Source of the DNA: Agrostemma githago
Lineage: Eukaryota; Streptophyta; Magnoliopsida; Caryophyllales; Caryophyllaceae
Reading direction: 5' to 3'
DNA length: 64,000 nucleotides
Assembly: GCA_958450325.1 (NCBI GenBank)
Contig: OY288241.1
Coordinates: forward strand, 52,896,078 to 52,960,077
Shown: positions 20,038-31,715 of the stretch, piece by piece
Layout of the letters: each line of letters starts with the position of its first letter
Position numbering within the stretch: the first letter of the stretch is position 1
Translations under genes and position numbers: made by a program
The notes under the pieces: model-generated
Told to the model about the DNA's origin: nothing
Database searches by the model: none
Seen by the model: the letters and a program-made list of their open reading frames with translations, nothing else

Positions 20038-21170
20038 GATTAGAATTGGGCTTTGTTTTAAGTGACCCATTAAGAAGCTTTGTATATATAGGTAACCCTA
20101 GAATTATGCCTCATACAACTTTATTATGCAATAACTCATCTCATAGGGCAACTACATATATTAGATCTCTATTTTAGTTACTTCATCTTTTTATATTTTA
20201 GTTGTGTAGTTTTAGATCTAATTAGGGAGATTGAAGAGTTTTGCAAGGATTAGTGACAAGTTCTTGTATTTTCTTCTTCAAGCTTCATCCTTTTTTATAT
20301 TAATCTTCATCTTCTTCATTGAGTTTTTCATCCATTGTTGGTACTTTCTTCTTCTCTCTCTCCTCTCTAATTAGTTTCCTTTCTAGTTTTTCCTCTAGTT
20401 TATTGTTTTTCTTGGTTTTTCTTACTTTGTTATTGTTTTTCCTAGTAGAGTTTGTTCTTGGTTTTATTTTTCTCTCACTTTATCTCACTTGTGTTTGATT
20501 AATTTCCTCTCTTTTTGTTAGTATAAATTTTTGCCTAATTCCTTTGTTAGTTTTTCTTGTTAGTTTTACCATGATTACTGAGTAGATCTTTTTTAGGGGG
20601 GTTAAGAGAGGATGAATTTGGATAAGAGGATTAAGGATTCTTGTGATTGAATGCACTTGGGTTGATTTGTCTATTTTGGAATTATTGTATGCTTATTGAC
20701 TTTACTTGATCAATTTAGTTGACTCGTATTCACCCTCGTCAATATGGGAAAACTCGGGGCTTGGGTAATTTCAACTTAGTGACCTAACTTCTTCGCCGCG
20801 AAAGCGAGTCTTAGTGAGGTCGGGTGTAGAGACCGAAAGGTGACTCATCCCTTATCGATCGTGTGTCGTTTTCTTGATTCTTTGTTTTATGTATCTCGTT
20901 TCCGATTCCCCGACTCCCCCTAACGTCTTTCCTCTTATCGTTTTTCGTCTTAGTTATTTTAGATTGACTACCTTAGTTTAGCTAAACCACCTACCCCCCC
21001 CCCCCCAAATAAAATATAGACCCCAAACACTTCTTTACTTAGACTCGACCGACTTTACATAGACCTTCCTCGAGGATCGATCCCGACTTACCGCTACTAC
21101 ATTAGTTAGGTTAGTCGGTGTTATAAATATTGTTTGACTGTGTGGGTCGCGATGCCCGTGCATCAAAGGT

Positions 21171-21533
21171 CTATAGCATCGAAATTCCGTCGATCCTACA
21201 TCGCGGGTTTCTCCCCCATCCTAAGTCCGCCTTATCCTAAACGCATGACTAACCTGCGCAGGGCATACCCCTGCAAAGGAAAGTCCGTCTGGACACTTAA
21301 TTCTAAAGTCTGGGGAAGTCTCACGTGGTCCTCCCTTCGAACAGGATTCGGCCCACATAGTCGTATCCTAAGAGAGTCATACCACTCGCTTGTCATCCGT
21401 CTAGTCATCTCTTTCAAGTCAATTTCCCTCATTCTGTTTTTCCTTGTTCGGGATGTTTAGATTCCAAGATTTGGGCCCAAGGTTTCTAACTACGTGGTAT
21501 TCTTCCAGACAGGCCACCTTGAACTAGGCTCAG
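21171..21533 (+). other. Leader upstream of gag in the Tat/Ogre-like element
   Basis: This gene-free continuation of the element's leader follows the solo LTR. It has a short open stretch at 21134-21460 but no family resemblance. The gag ATG follows at 21534. Confidence 0.5.
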
Positions 21534-23513
21534 AATGGAACAAACTATGAATGAATTGAAAGTTATGATGGAAACCATGGTCAACAAGCAGACCGATGTC
21601 GAAAGTCAACCAGTAGCCATGAGAGTCGATCAAGCGGCTACGAATGCTCGTCTGGCCTCTATAGAATAAGGAAATCCTAACTTTTGGTTTACGGACGATG
21701 GACCCATGGCTGAATTGATCAGTGCAGTGCGCCGTTTAGAGGAACAGTTCCATCTGTTCGGGGATAACAAAACTCCCGTGTTTATTATCTGGTGAATGAC
21801 AAACTGCCAGCAAACTCGAATCTCACGAGTTTGCCAATGTTCGTGGAGGCTGAAAACCCGTTACTCCATATATGGACCTTCAAAGAATTTATGCTATAAA
21901 AGGGGTGGATTCCAGCATGTTTAAGAATCTATTCGCGGATTCCCTCAGGAAACACCCGAGAGCCTAGTACTACAAGCTAGACCCTAAGAAGTACCTAACA
22001 TGGGATGATGTGGCCACTGAATTAGCTCGAAACTATGCTGACAATACCGAGATCCAGACCACCACGAACACTTTGGAGGTCATGGCCTAAGAGCCCAAAG
22101 AAGGGTTCACAAAGTATCTTCAGCGCTAGAGTGCCGAGAGTGTTAAGTTGGTTGACATGCCCAACGAAAAGACCTCGGTAGAAGCATTTGTCAAGAACCT
22201 ACTGCCGTCCTACCAGGTCCATCTCCGGTATGTTGTTATACCCAACTTTACTACCCCCACGAAATGGGTATAAGGATCGAAGATGACTTAAGGCTAGAGG
22301 GTCTAACCAAGGCCTCTAGCAAAGGTTACCAAGGGGCCTCCTCCTCGGCCAAGGCCCCAGCCGAGGCCCGCAGCATATTCGATGAGGTCAATCTACTAGA
22401 TGCCTCATCCAAGAAGAACACCCCACCCCGGGTATTCACCGACATAGGCACTACCTATGCCTACGCCTTACAAAGGCGCTCCTCCAAAGGCCTAATCCAA
22501 CCGATAGACCCAACTCCAGAGCTCCCGGTCCATAGGCGCTCTAAAAACTGGGACGCACAAGCCTATTGTCAATACCATACGGGCAACGGGCATGACACTG
22601 AGAAATTATGGAAATTGAAACACTTTATCCAGGATTTGATCGAAAGCGGTAAGATTCCATTACCCGGGGACAAACCGAGCAACAAAGACAATCTTTTCAA
22701 TTCCGATGCCATTTTTACCGGAGAAGTGATCGATTGTTCCCACCTTATTTGCCCTTTCACCTCGCAAGTGAACGGGATTTGGTACGACGATCAAGATGAC
22801 GTGTATCTCGTCAAAGGGGAAGTTGTCCCATCACTAGTTGTAACACCCGGCCCAAACTATGACCGTAAATGTTAGTCGCATTAGCTCGCCAGGCTCTGTA
22901 CTTTTCCCACAGATCAACACGAGTCCTTTCCAACATATTTTGACCTCACTCATGCGCATCCCGGAAACCTTCCCAAGAGGTCACCCATCTTTGGACTACT
23001 CCCAGCCAAGCACGCTTAACTGCGGAGTTCTTTTGCATGAATGACCAGAAAAGAAAGTGCACTTTTGATATGAGTAGTACTTTCAATCCTTTTAAGGACT
23101 AGTCATTTAAGCTCAAAAATAAAACATCTTCAATCAATGTGGGGTGTTGCATTAGTCAGAAAATCCGGAAGGCTAAGTCTAAGGTCCTCGCCAGTAACCA
23201 CCTCACCAGATCCGGTCGACCCTACCAACCTACTGGCTCTAAGGACACCTCTATCCCGGCAACTGTCACTGATCAAGTCAGGACAGAAGCCGTCCCTGAA
23301 GTGCCAACTACAGACACGGCTCTCGTAAAACAGTTAAAGAAGACCCGAGTTGACCTCATCATATGGCAACTCCTAATCAGCTCACAAGAACATCGAGAGG
23401 CATTTACTAAGGCTCTCGATCAAATCAAGATCGACTTAACCACTACCTCTGCTGAAATGGTAGCTACCATCATCACCACCTTAAGGGCTAAGCTAAGGAA
23501 GAAGGCCCGCTAA
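21534..23513 (+). pseudogene. gag: gag of the Tat/Ogre-like element, decayed and interrupted
   Basis: The frame starts at ATG 21534 ('MEQTMNELKVMMETMVNKQT') but soon meets stops (near 21668 and 21794). Recognisable capsid blocks follow in several frames: 'MAELISAVRRLEEQFHL', 'FKNLFADSLRKHP', 'TWDDVATELARNYADNTEI' and 'NEKTSVEAFVKNLLPSYQVH'. From 22264 to 22838 a longer open part carries 'WDAQAYCQYHTGNGHDTEKL', a Cys/His knuckle usual at the end of Tat gag. A Cassandra LTR (22839-23151) splits it. The remainder has 'NHLTRSGRPYQPTGSKD', the usual run-in to protease. Gag forms the particle and packages RNA; this copy cannot. Confidence 0.8.
22839..23151 (-). mobile_element. Cassandra TRIM solo LTR (5S-derived), copy 1
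   Basis: It begins TGTAACACCC and ends GGGTGTTGCA, with flanks CTAGT/TTAGT (one mismatch in five). On the minus strand it contains the 5S rRNA-like core with the internal promoter: AACTCCGCAGTTAAGCGTGC (A box) and a decayed C box around the complement of 22966-22990. It interrupts gag of the Tat/Ogre-like element. Confidence 0.85.
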
Positions 23514-24241
23514 TTACCTTCTCTGAGTCCGATCTACCACCATTTAGGGCTTTCCACAACTTAGCCCTATACATCACGGTAATATGTCGCGGGAAATATC
23601 TCCCTATGATCCTAACAGACGATGGGTCTACTGTCAATGTCCTATCATTAAGGACCACTAAAGCTCTCAGTATTACCGAGACCGAATATATCCCGACTGC
23701 TCAAACCATCCAGGCTTTCGATGGAAGCCCAAAGTCGGTACTTGGGATCATCAAGTTGACTTTATAACAGGCCCGGTAGAGAAAGAGCTAGAATTCCAGG
23801 TGATCTACGTCACCTCCTCTTTCAACTTACTTTTGGGACGTTCTTGGATCCATGCTGTCAAAGCAGTATCCTCCACCCTACATCGGAAAATCAAGTTGCC
23901 CTTACGTGATGGTATATATATCACCCTAGAGGCGAACCAATAATTGTGGCCAGTTGCAACGCCACGAGCCGTCTTGGTACGAACCTTTGGGGGTTCGACT
24001 TTGTGGAAACAATTGAGGAAGACTTCCTCTTTAGGTCCTACTTCACTACTAGCATCGAAACGATGCTGGAAAATTTGGAATACCTCCCAAAGGGCATTTC
24101 TAGACCATATCTTTCAGCTGGGAAGATCATCGAGGTCCTAGAAAATGAGGATACCCACTTCGGCCTAGGGTACATCATAACATCGACAATGTCATCCGAG
24201 TAGGCACTAAGAAGACCTGTAACCTCATAAAGGGTATCCAC
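23514..24241 (+). pseudogene. Aspartic protease region of the Tat/Ogre-like element
   Basis: Conceptual reading shows 'FHNLALYITVICRGKYLPMI' followed by the active-site stretch 'ILTDDGSTVNVLSL' (consensus VDGGSxLN), then 'IPTAQTIQAFDGSPKSVLG', the usual flap of Tat proteases, up to about 23765. A TAA and several frame changes follow ('FNLLLGRSWIHAVKAVSSTL' resumes in another frame near 23820), so no functional enzyme can be made. It lies between gag and the linker, as expected. Confidence 0.75.
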
Positions 24242-24906
24242 TTGAGCTCTTATAGCTCATGGCTGACTGACTACTTCATCACGCCGGTATTTGGGGCCAC
24301 CCAGGTTGGTCTATTCCAACCAACCGCTGCGTACTCCAAGATCAAACTGGCCCGAGACTGCAATTACATTCCAGATGACGTGTTCACCCTCATCCAGTCG
24401 AAACCAAGGGAGGATGACGAGAATGCTGAGCCCACGCTGGGGCTACTATTCGGGGAAGACAAGATAGCCCCAACTCCAATGGAAGATTTGGTTAATCTCA
24501 TCCTCCGCAGCAACAGGTTTGATCCGACCAAGCTGATCTCGGAAGTTGGCTCCGAGACGGAAAGCAGAGCATGGAGGAAGACTGTCAAATGGACCGAAGA
24601 TCAAGGCTGGGTCTACAAGCTGGTTGTCGATGAAGAAGACATGCCTGCTTCCAATTCTGAGTTCGAGTTTGAGTCTAAGTCAGAGTCTGAGGTCAAGTCT
24701 AGGGAGTCCGGTGCTAGAGTCCAACTTGCAACCCTTCTTCCTTTAGTCACTTCTGTTGGTGCCTGGGGTCTCTCCCGAGTACCCTTCCTATTCCGCCACT
24801 GACCAACGATCAGATTGCCACCCTGTTTGAGCTTTTTCTCCAAATTTTCCATTAATAATAATAATAGTAATAACAACAATTCTACTTACGACTTGTCTCT
24901 TTTTAA
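24242..24906 (+). pseudogene. Protease-RT linker region of the Tat/Ogre-like element
   Basis: A 185-codon open stretch to 24802 starts 'SSYSSWLTDYFITPVFGATQ' and contains 'FTLIQSKPREDDENAEP' and an acidic serine-rich end. Long poorly conserved linkers of this sort lie between protease and RT in Ogre-type elements. I cannot assign a domain. An (ATA/AAT)-type microsatellite of about ten units lies at 24852-24880. Confidence 0.55.
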
Positions 24907-26055
24907 ATGCAATTCTGGTTTCAAAATTTATGCAATGACATTGAGAAACCTGACGAATTAGGTACCCTTACCTCCTCATCTAATCGAGCAATTAGAGCAA
25001 AGGGAGTCCGGAACCCGGTAATCGAAGAGACTGAGTCCATCAATCCGGGAACTACCTTAGAGCCCCAGATGCTTAAGATAGGGTCATCATTAGATTCCAA
25101 GGAGAAACAACAGTCCATAAGCCTCCTCCAAGATTTCAAAGATGTCTTCGCATGATGCTACAAGAACATGTCGGGGATAGACCGAGAAATAGCCGAACAC
25201 CACATACCAATCAAAGACGGGTGTAAACCGGTTAAACAAAAACCCCGCAGAATGAGACCTGAATGGTCTCTCAAAGTCAAAGAAGAAGTTGACAAACAGT
25301 TTAAAGCCAGCTTCATACAAGTGTCCGAATTTCCAGACTGAGTTGCAAACATTATACCGGTATCTAAAAAGGACGATAAAGTGTGCGTATGCATGGATTT
25401 TTGGGATCTTAACAAAGCAAGCTTGAAAGACGATTTTCCATTACCACACATTGATATACTGGTAGACAATACCGCTGATCATGGCCTTCTATCCTTTATG
25501 GATGGATACGCTGGGTACAATCAGATCAAGATGGCAGAAGAAGACATGAGCAAGACCACCTTCACTACACCTTGGGGTACTTACTGCTACCTTAGGGTAC
25601 TTACTGCTACACCGTCATGCTATTTGGCCTCATTAATGCCGGGACCACCTACCAACCTCTATAACCTTATTAAATGATATGATGCACAAGGAGGTAGAGG
25701 TCTATGCAGACAATATGATCGTCAAATCCTAGAGTCGAGATGGGCACATCATCGCCCTAAGAAAATTCTTCTCGAGTGCGCAAGTACAACATGAGGCTAA
25801 ATCCTCAAAATTGCAGTTTCGGGGTAACATCAGGCAAATTAATGGGTCACATCATTAGCCAACGTGGTATCGAGGTCGATCCAGTAAAAATCAAAGTCAT
25901 CACCGAAATGAAACCTCTTAAGATCGAGAAGAAATAAGGGGATTCCTTGGAAAGTCTAATACATCAGCCGATTTATCTCCAAGTTAACCACAATGTGAAT
26001 CAATTTTCAAGAAGCTAAAAGCGGGAGAACGAAAACTGTGGGATGATAAGTGTCA
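24907..26055 (+). pseudogene. Reverse transcriptase (N-terminal and palm part) of the Tat/Ogre-like element
   Basis: Blocks in order are 'QSISLLQDFKDVFA', 'PVKQKPRRMRPEWSLKVKEE', 'VCVCMDFWDLNKASLKDDFP', 'LLSFMDGYAGYNQIKMAEED' and 'TTFTTPWGTYCYLRV'. A small duplication or frameshift comes near 25580-25610. The catalytic box 'VYADNMIVKS' (Asn replacing the second Asp of YADD) follows near 25704. The frame then wanders through '-GFLGKSN' to 'ERKLWDDKC' at 26055, where the reversed solo LTR interrupts the gene. The next codons of the same protein appear at 40777 ('AFDKIKG'). The replaced catalytic Asp and many stops make it inactive. Confidence 0.85.
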
Positions 26056-28215
26056 AGCTGTGTGAACATGACATAGGTCCACGTCCGGCGCGGTCAAGCG
26101 TGGGTTTTGGTAGGCAAATGTTCTCGTGTCGGATTGATCTCGGATTGAAATTTGAATCAAAGTTGGAGTGGCCACCGAACTTTATGGGAGTTCGGACCCT
26201 TTCGAACCCATTCTATACTTAGACATATTGCACACAAAGCGCGACTTGCCTTATAGTAATAGAGCTTGTGGGGTTCGTCCCTTTGCATAACGATACTGAG
26301 GTCGATCGAGTATTGTATATCGAATGACTCTAGTTGCCAATGGTTTCGGGCATCCGAAAACCGAAGGTTCTCAGTAAGGGGTGAAAGTGCGTGTTGGGAA
26401 GCCTACGAAGGCCACCTAACCCCGCCCGCACATAGCGGCCTCTACTAAGATGTCAATTGGTATTTAAGTACGCGTGCTAGTAATATGGTGAAAATGTATG
26501 ACAAACATTGTTTTATGCTAAACATGCGAATTTGTATGTTCACTACGTCGTTAAATACATCTTGAAATGTGTCGGAGTTGAATTTAGCATGTGGGTTCAT
26601 ATAAAAGCGATAAATGCCACACAATGAATTAAATAACTTGAAAATAGAAACTACAAGTTACACGGGCGGAATACAACCCAGAATTCACGATACGAAAAGC
26701 AATTATAATATCGGGTTAGAAACGGTAGACGTAAATTATAAACGGGCTTGTAAATAGAGACACAAACGGAAACTGTAAACCGAATGATTGGACAGACTTC
26801 GATCTGTTACGCTTTATGTTGCGTATTAATCAGAGGGCAGAGGCTCAAGCGCGTGAGCCGGTGCGACCTGGAACTCAAGTGCTTGATGTGCGGCGACCCA
26901 GCATTCAGGCGCATACACTGGGGCGCCCGGATTGGCAGCATACAGAACCGAAGCGTGATGCTAGCTTGATCCTGAGGCCTCGAAGTCTCGTCCCAACTTA
27001 TCCTAGTGAAATATGATTGCCTTGATTTATCGAATATCTAGTCCGATTATGTAGTCGTCGATATAGGATTAACATCGCAAGGCGTTCACTCAAAGTCGTA
27101 AGGGGAAGATAATGATAGATTGAAAATAGACACGAAATGTGGGTTTTAAAAGAAAACACGCGATAGATTGACACGTGTCGACTAACGTCGCAAATATAAT
27201 TCTCTAGGGCAAAACTTGTATCGTTGTTTGACTATTTCGGAAATCCAAGATACCTCGTTTTGACCATCATTGGGTATTTGTTCCTAATCATCCCGACTTA
27301 TGATTTAGATCGAATGTATTGACTTAATACGAATATCGGAGCCCTCGTATCGCGATGTCGTTGACGGGTCTTGTGGACCGTACGACACTCAAATTGACGT
27401 CATCAGGTTTCGTATTAGTTCGATTCTCGATGGCTCTTTATGCGCAACATTCGATTACAGAATCGACATCAAACATTTAGTGCGACGCTTATAAATGACA
27501 TCGAAAAAACACGACGAAGGATTCCGCGATCGCGTCATAACTCGAGGGTCAGGCACCTGACTTGGGGCGTGATGCGTGTTGTCGCTGACACGCATGCAAA
27601 CAATATTTTTAGTCCCAACTCACTACTATGTAGTAGCGGCAAGTCGAGGTCGAACCACAGGGAGGCGGTTAAGCGATATTGGTCAAGTCTGAGGTTTAGT
27701 TGCGATTGGGATTGAGATGGAGGGTTTTGGGACGAGAAGAGTTGAACTAATGCTAGCGAGCTACACAACTAAAGCTAGAAACAATAATGAGAAAAGCATT
27801 AGGGAGAGTTGGGGAGTCGAAAATCGAGATAAATGTATAACATCGCAAGAATTATCACAAGGGAGGTTCCACCTTTCAGTTTCCCTACCGACCAAGTCTA
27901 AGCCCGCTTTCGCGACGAATAAACTAAGGTCTCTAGATGGAATTACCCAAACCCCGAGTTTCCCCATATTGGTCCGAGTGAGTCAAGTCAACCTAGGTGA
28001 TCAAGCTGAGTCAAGCAAAACACAACAATATCATCAAGACAATATCACCCTCAAATGCAATAATTTCACAAGATAAAACATTTTCCTAGAATTCTACCTC
28101 CCCTAGCCCTCTAACTAAAATCTACTCACTACCCATAATAAAACTAACACTAAGGGGACTAGAAGAAAAACTAAACATGCTTGAACTAGAGAAGAAATAA
28201 CTAATCTAACACAAT

Positions 28216-31200
28216 TGTAATCCCCTAGAAAATCTAACGCGATACAGTGGCGGAATCACTGTAGAGTCGGGATTAAAACACGCTGTAACTATGTCTTAGA
28301 AAAATTAAAATGGTAAAGTCAAACAATAGGCCTTAAATAAAATGGCCAAAATTTAAAACAATCCACAAAAGGGATTTGAACAATCCATAAGACATAATTA
28401 TTAAAAATAAATAAGCAGGATCCACACTGCTCGCTAGCCCACACCCGGAACATGTATACCTGCCATGTTAAAACATAACAGCCACAATCAATGGGGAGCA
28501 ACGTCAACGTTCTCCCAGCCGTATAACAGGATTTTAAAAACTGTAATTACTACTATAGAAAAAAAAATAGTAAAAAGAAAACAGTAAAACATTATAATGA
28601 AAATAAGATTTCAGTGAAAACTTCACGTATCAAAATAAGATAATAAAAATGAGTTTTCCGGAGAAAACATAAAACATTTGCCAACCTGCAAATCAAAATT
28701 ATATCGATAATAACAAAAATATTCAGAATGGCGTTATGGATAGGATTAATGTAGAATCTAGACTTTCACTAGGACAATACTAAACTAGCTTTGAGAACTT
28801 AGTCAAAACAAATCAGACTTCGGTCTCTAACTAGGCAACTCAACTATAACAGGACTGCGTGCAGCGAGGTCTGGCTTAAGTAATGTACACCCCTCCTGGT
28901 CACCAACCGTAATCCAGTTCAACCCGACGGTGACTTACACGATGCGATATCTAAGTTTAAGGTCAAAATATACACACTCCTGAACACAAACCATGCTCAG
29001 TTCAACGACCAATGTGTCTCAACATAGACACACCAGCTTTATAGTTGATGGCAAAACGTACATCCCAGACGATATTACTCTAAACCCACACTTTTCCTTA
29101 TTCCATAACTTCAAAACAATCCATTATCGATATTTAAAAGATGTATTCAATACAAACAATAGGAGAACAAAAGAAAAGGAATAACTTTCCAAAAGAGGAA
29201 ACTTTCTATTTTAGGAAACTTCTATTTTTAGAAACTTTACCAAAAATAGCATCATATCAAAATAGCGAAGATATTAGTTTATACTAACATCACATTTTAG
29301 TAAACGATATAGATTTATAAAACTAATACTTTCGGCCTTAACGATATTAATTACCAAAGTGAACATTTAATTTTATGAAATTATTAAAATATCGTATAAG
29401 CGTTATAAAATGATTAAAAACATCTTAAACATTTTAATATTACTAATTAGGGTGTTTTCAAAAGTTATAAAACTAAAATTCCCTAATTATTATTAGTTTC
29501 GACAATAAAATTATAAATAGGATTTTACGGCAAACATCAAATTAAATATTTGAACGTCTTTATTTAATTAAACCAACAAATACATTTAGAGTATGTTAAG
29601 GGATGATTTAACTCTTAAAGTTTCAGATTTAAATACTTTCAAAATTGCTGGAAAAATAATTCTTTTAGGTAAGACGAAGCATTTTAACGATAAATCACAA
29701 TTTGTCCGAAAATCAATACTTATTAATTAAAGACTTTAATAAATAGTACAAAAATTACATAAAATAGTTAAAATAGTTAAAATATATTTATGGACATTCT
29801 GTTCAGAAAAGAAAATTTTCCAGAATCCTAAAACTCGGTTTTTAAAGCGTTTTCTCGTTAATCGTCCAATCTCGACAATAATGATTAATAAAAATAGTAA
29901 TTACAAAACGATTGAAGTATTAATAGCCAAAAATTATGATTAAACCTAAAAATCACGATTTTCCAGAATCAACCATTTTTCCAGATTTCCAAAAATTCGA
30001 GATTTAATAAATCCCGTCAAAACCGTCTTTAAAACCCGTTTTCACAATTAACGATTCCATTAATAAAACTTATCGTCCCAAACATTTTATTAAAACACTA
30101 AAAATTATAAAATTACATTTTATTATGAAATCATCAGAACCATATTTTTTTCCAGATTTAATCCAAAGACCAAAAATTGAGAATTTAAACAACAAACACG
30201 GTTTTAACGATAAACGATGATTTAAAGTGATTAATTAATTCATCCACTTAACAATTCCGAAAAATTTTGGAAAAATTCAGAAAATTCTTTTCACCAGAAA
30301 TTTTCACCACGTCAAAAATCAGATTAAAATAAAATGTTTAGGTACTAGAATTAAAAATCGGCTTTTAATCGTTTTTGTCCGTAAACGGTAATAACTCAAT
30401 AATCGATAACTAAAATATCAGAAAAATACTAAATTATTAAAAATTATCAAAAATATCATTTTTACAGAATATAAACATATATTACATGTTTAGGCCGAAT
30501 ATTATGATTTTACAAATTAATATGAAGATTTAATCGTTAATCTCGTAAAAGCGATAAAAATATCGAAACATGCAAATTTTCAACTTTTAAAAATTTTCCA
30601 GATTATATGACATACATATATTGTCAAAAAGAAAATATAAAAATATACATGTAATCACATAAATAAAATCATGCAATAACAAGTAACAACGACGTTACCT
30701 TCAATCCAAATCCGAGTCTACGATAAATTCGTCGGCTTCGGGGTCGACCAAGAATCCTAAATCACATGACATACATGGTACAAAAATACCATGAGAAAAC
30801 TAAAAGAATCAAGGTAAATAACAATCGGAAATAACATCGATTATTACCTTAACGAAGGGGAAAGAAAGACGATAATTTAGAAGGCGAAAATAGGATGATC
30901 AAAGCTTAATTATGGACGAAAATGGTTGCTGAAAATGGGCAGGAACACCAGCCAAAAAGAGGGAGAAAGAAAAGGTTTTTGCTAAAATAAAATGGAAGAA
31001 TGAATAAAGAGGAAAATGTGAAGAGATATGGAATGAATGGTGACTTAAAAGTTGATGAAAACTAGGTACATTCACCTCAAAAATTTCAGCCAAGAGTGAA
31101 TGTGAGAGGAGTGTGAAGAGTTTGTATTAATCCACCAAAATGAATGAAGAAAGAAATAAATATCTAATATTTAACATAATAAAATGAAATGTATAAAAAA

Positions 31201-31715
31201 ATGTAGTAGGGGTGAGCCAAGGGGGGTCACGGTCCAAAATGTGAGAAAATGTCCCAAAATAATTTGTAAGTTGATAAAAAGAAAATCGTAAAATTGTTAA
31301 AGGTATTTCAAAGCAATTTGAGTAAACCTCGCGTTAGAAAATAATTATTTGCGAAACTTCGTAATAAAATCATTAAAGGCTAAATTTTCGTAAATAAAAA
31401 AATATTTCTTAGATGGAAATATTATATAAATGGGTTTAGACATTTTAGGAAAAGGAATAACTTAAATCCGAGCTTAAAAACGTCAATTCAAAGAAATATA
31501 GAATTCCTCACGGAAAATTAATTAGTTTACGAAGAAAACCAAATAAATGGATTTAAGAGAGTTAAAATCTTTAACATTAAAAATAAATATCATTAAACTT
31601 AAAACTAAAAATAAAGCTTGGTAAAATGATGAAATATGAGGCCGAAATGTGATAGAGTTATGACGATGTCATAACGGAAAGAATAAAAAAAGATAGAAAA
31701 ATAGCGGGTCTTACA
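28216..31715 (-). repeat. 3' LTR of the LARD element
   Basis: In plus reading it starts TGTAATCCCCTAG and ends GGGTCTTACA. It is AT-rich and non-coding, apart from a 63-codon open frame (28993-29184) that recurs in the other LTR with substitutions and resembles nothing I know. Confidence 0.9.

Larger units (their letters stand above)
6688..21165 (+). mobile_element. Solo LTR (about 1.9 kb net) split by the Retand-like element
   Basis: The two outer pieces, 6688-7488 and 20043-21165, together match the minus-oriented solo LTR at 27570-39393. It begins TGATGTGTGCC and ends GCCCGTGCATCA. The flanking five bases are AAGAT on the left (6683-6687) and AAGGT on the right (21166-21170), a target duplication with one mismatch. 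The left part holds repeated palindromic GGGCGAAATTTCACCC-type units. The right part has a TATA-like TGTATATATAGG near 20080 and a run of fourteen C near 20993. No coding capacity or second LTR is seen, so I call it a solo LTR rather than a small complete element. Confidence 0.75.

Noticed and set aside
20993..21010. Run of fourteen C
   Set aside because: It is a homopolymer within the solo LTR; likely slippage or a sequencing artefact, with no function inferred.
28993..29184. 63-codon ORF repeated in both LARD LTRs (also 35527-35718)
   Set aside because: Its duplication follows from the LTR duplication. The composition is ordinary and there is no family resemblance.
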